The notes beneath the pieces were generated by a model. It saw only the letters and a program-made list of their open reading frames with translations, did no database searches and was not told the DNA's origin. A stretch of DNA of 64,000 nt, taken from assembly GCA_963971425.1 (NCBI GenBank), contig OZ020520.1, positions 5,560,553-5,624,552 of the forward strand, in the 5' to 3' direction. Source of the stretch: Bryoerythrophyllum caledonicum (lineage: Eukaryota; Streptophyta; Bryopsida; Pottiales; Pottiaceae). A program made the translations under genes and the position numbers. Shown one piece after another: positions 63,996-64,000 of this stretch (its first letter is position 1; every line of letters begins with the position of its first letter).

Positions 63996-64000
63996 GAATC

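Overview
This window looks like nuclear DNA of a green plant, plausibly a seedless land plant or a streptophyte alga. The evidence is spliced genes with short GT-AG introns (about 65-420 bp), a pheophorbide a oxygenase-type Rieske oxygenase with a plastid-style N-terminus, plant-type telomere-like CCCTAAA motifs, and a very high load of eukaryotic DNA transposons. There are no operons, CRISPR arrays, rRNA genes or recognisable tRNAs. I could not pin down the species.

Host genes are few. The only intact ones I can support are two intronless NXPE/PC-esterase-like membrane proteins (47,004-48,641 and 55,307-56,938) and one eight-exon Rieske oxygenase (61,274-63,965). They belong to a broken tandem array whose unit is [Rieske gene - fragment of a SPOUT-type RNA methyltransferase gene - NXPE-like gene], with a period of about 8.3 kb. 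Dead Rieske copies lie at 7.2-9.7 kb and 49.0-49.9 kb, and tail remnants at 17.6-17.8, 45.45-45.7 and 53.7-54.0 kb. The first two share inactivating lesions.

Most of the rest is transposons, many nested. Region by region: 0-7 kb holds old TA-type and inverted-repeat elements. 7.2-9.7 kb is Rieske pseudogene #1, with a 216-bp MITE in its 5' region. 9.7-21.3 kb is a nest of TTAA-flanked elements, a Tc1/mariner element with an intact transposase, and a TA-type element. 21.4-24.4 kb is another TTAA-type element split by a MULE-like insertion. 25.4-29.7 kb is a decayed MULE with transposase. 29.9-30.0 kb is degenerate telomere-like repeat. 31.1-40.7 kb is a large decayed element encoding a protein of the type I know as DUF7869, bracketed by arrays of a CCGGAGATCTCCGG-like palindrome. 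41.7-43.2 kb is a PIF/Harbinger-like relic. 43.4-45.0 kb holds a TTAA element and a Tourist-like MITE. 45.4-64.0 kb is the gene array, interrupted by LTR-like sequence, TTAA elements and an older repeat.

The strongest structural result is that the window supplies its own 'empty sites'. Related repeats without the insertion show TTAA, TA, TTA or 11-bp target duplications for many elements. A whole group of non-autonomous elements shares TTAA plus CCCCTAA-like ends but differs in the following bases (GGACC, GTCGA, GAGCCC, or TTTAGC after CCC), and some have inserted into each other at internal TTAA sites. No transposase for this group is present in the window.
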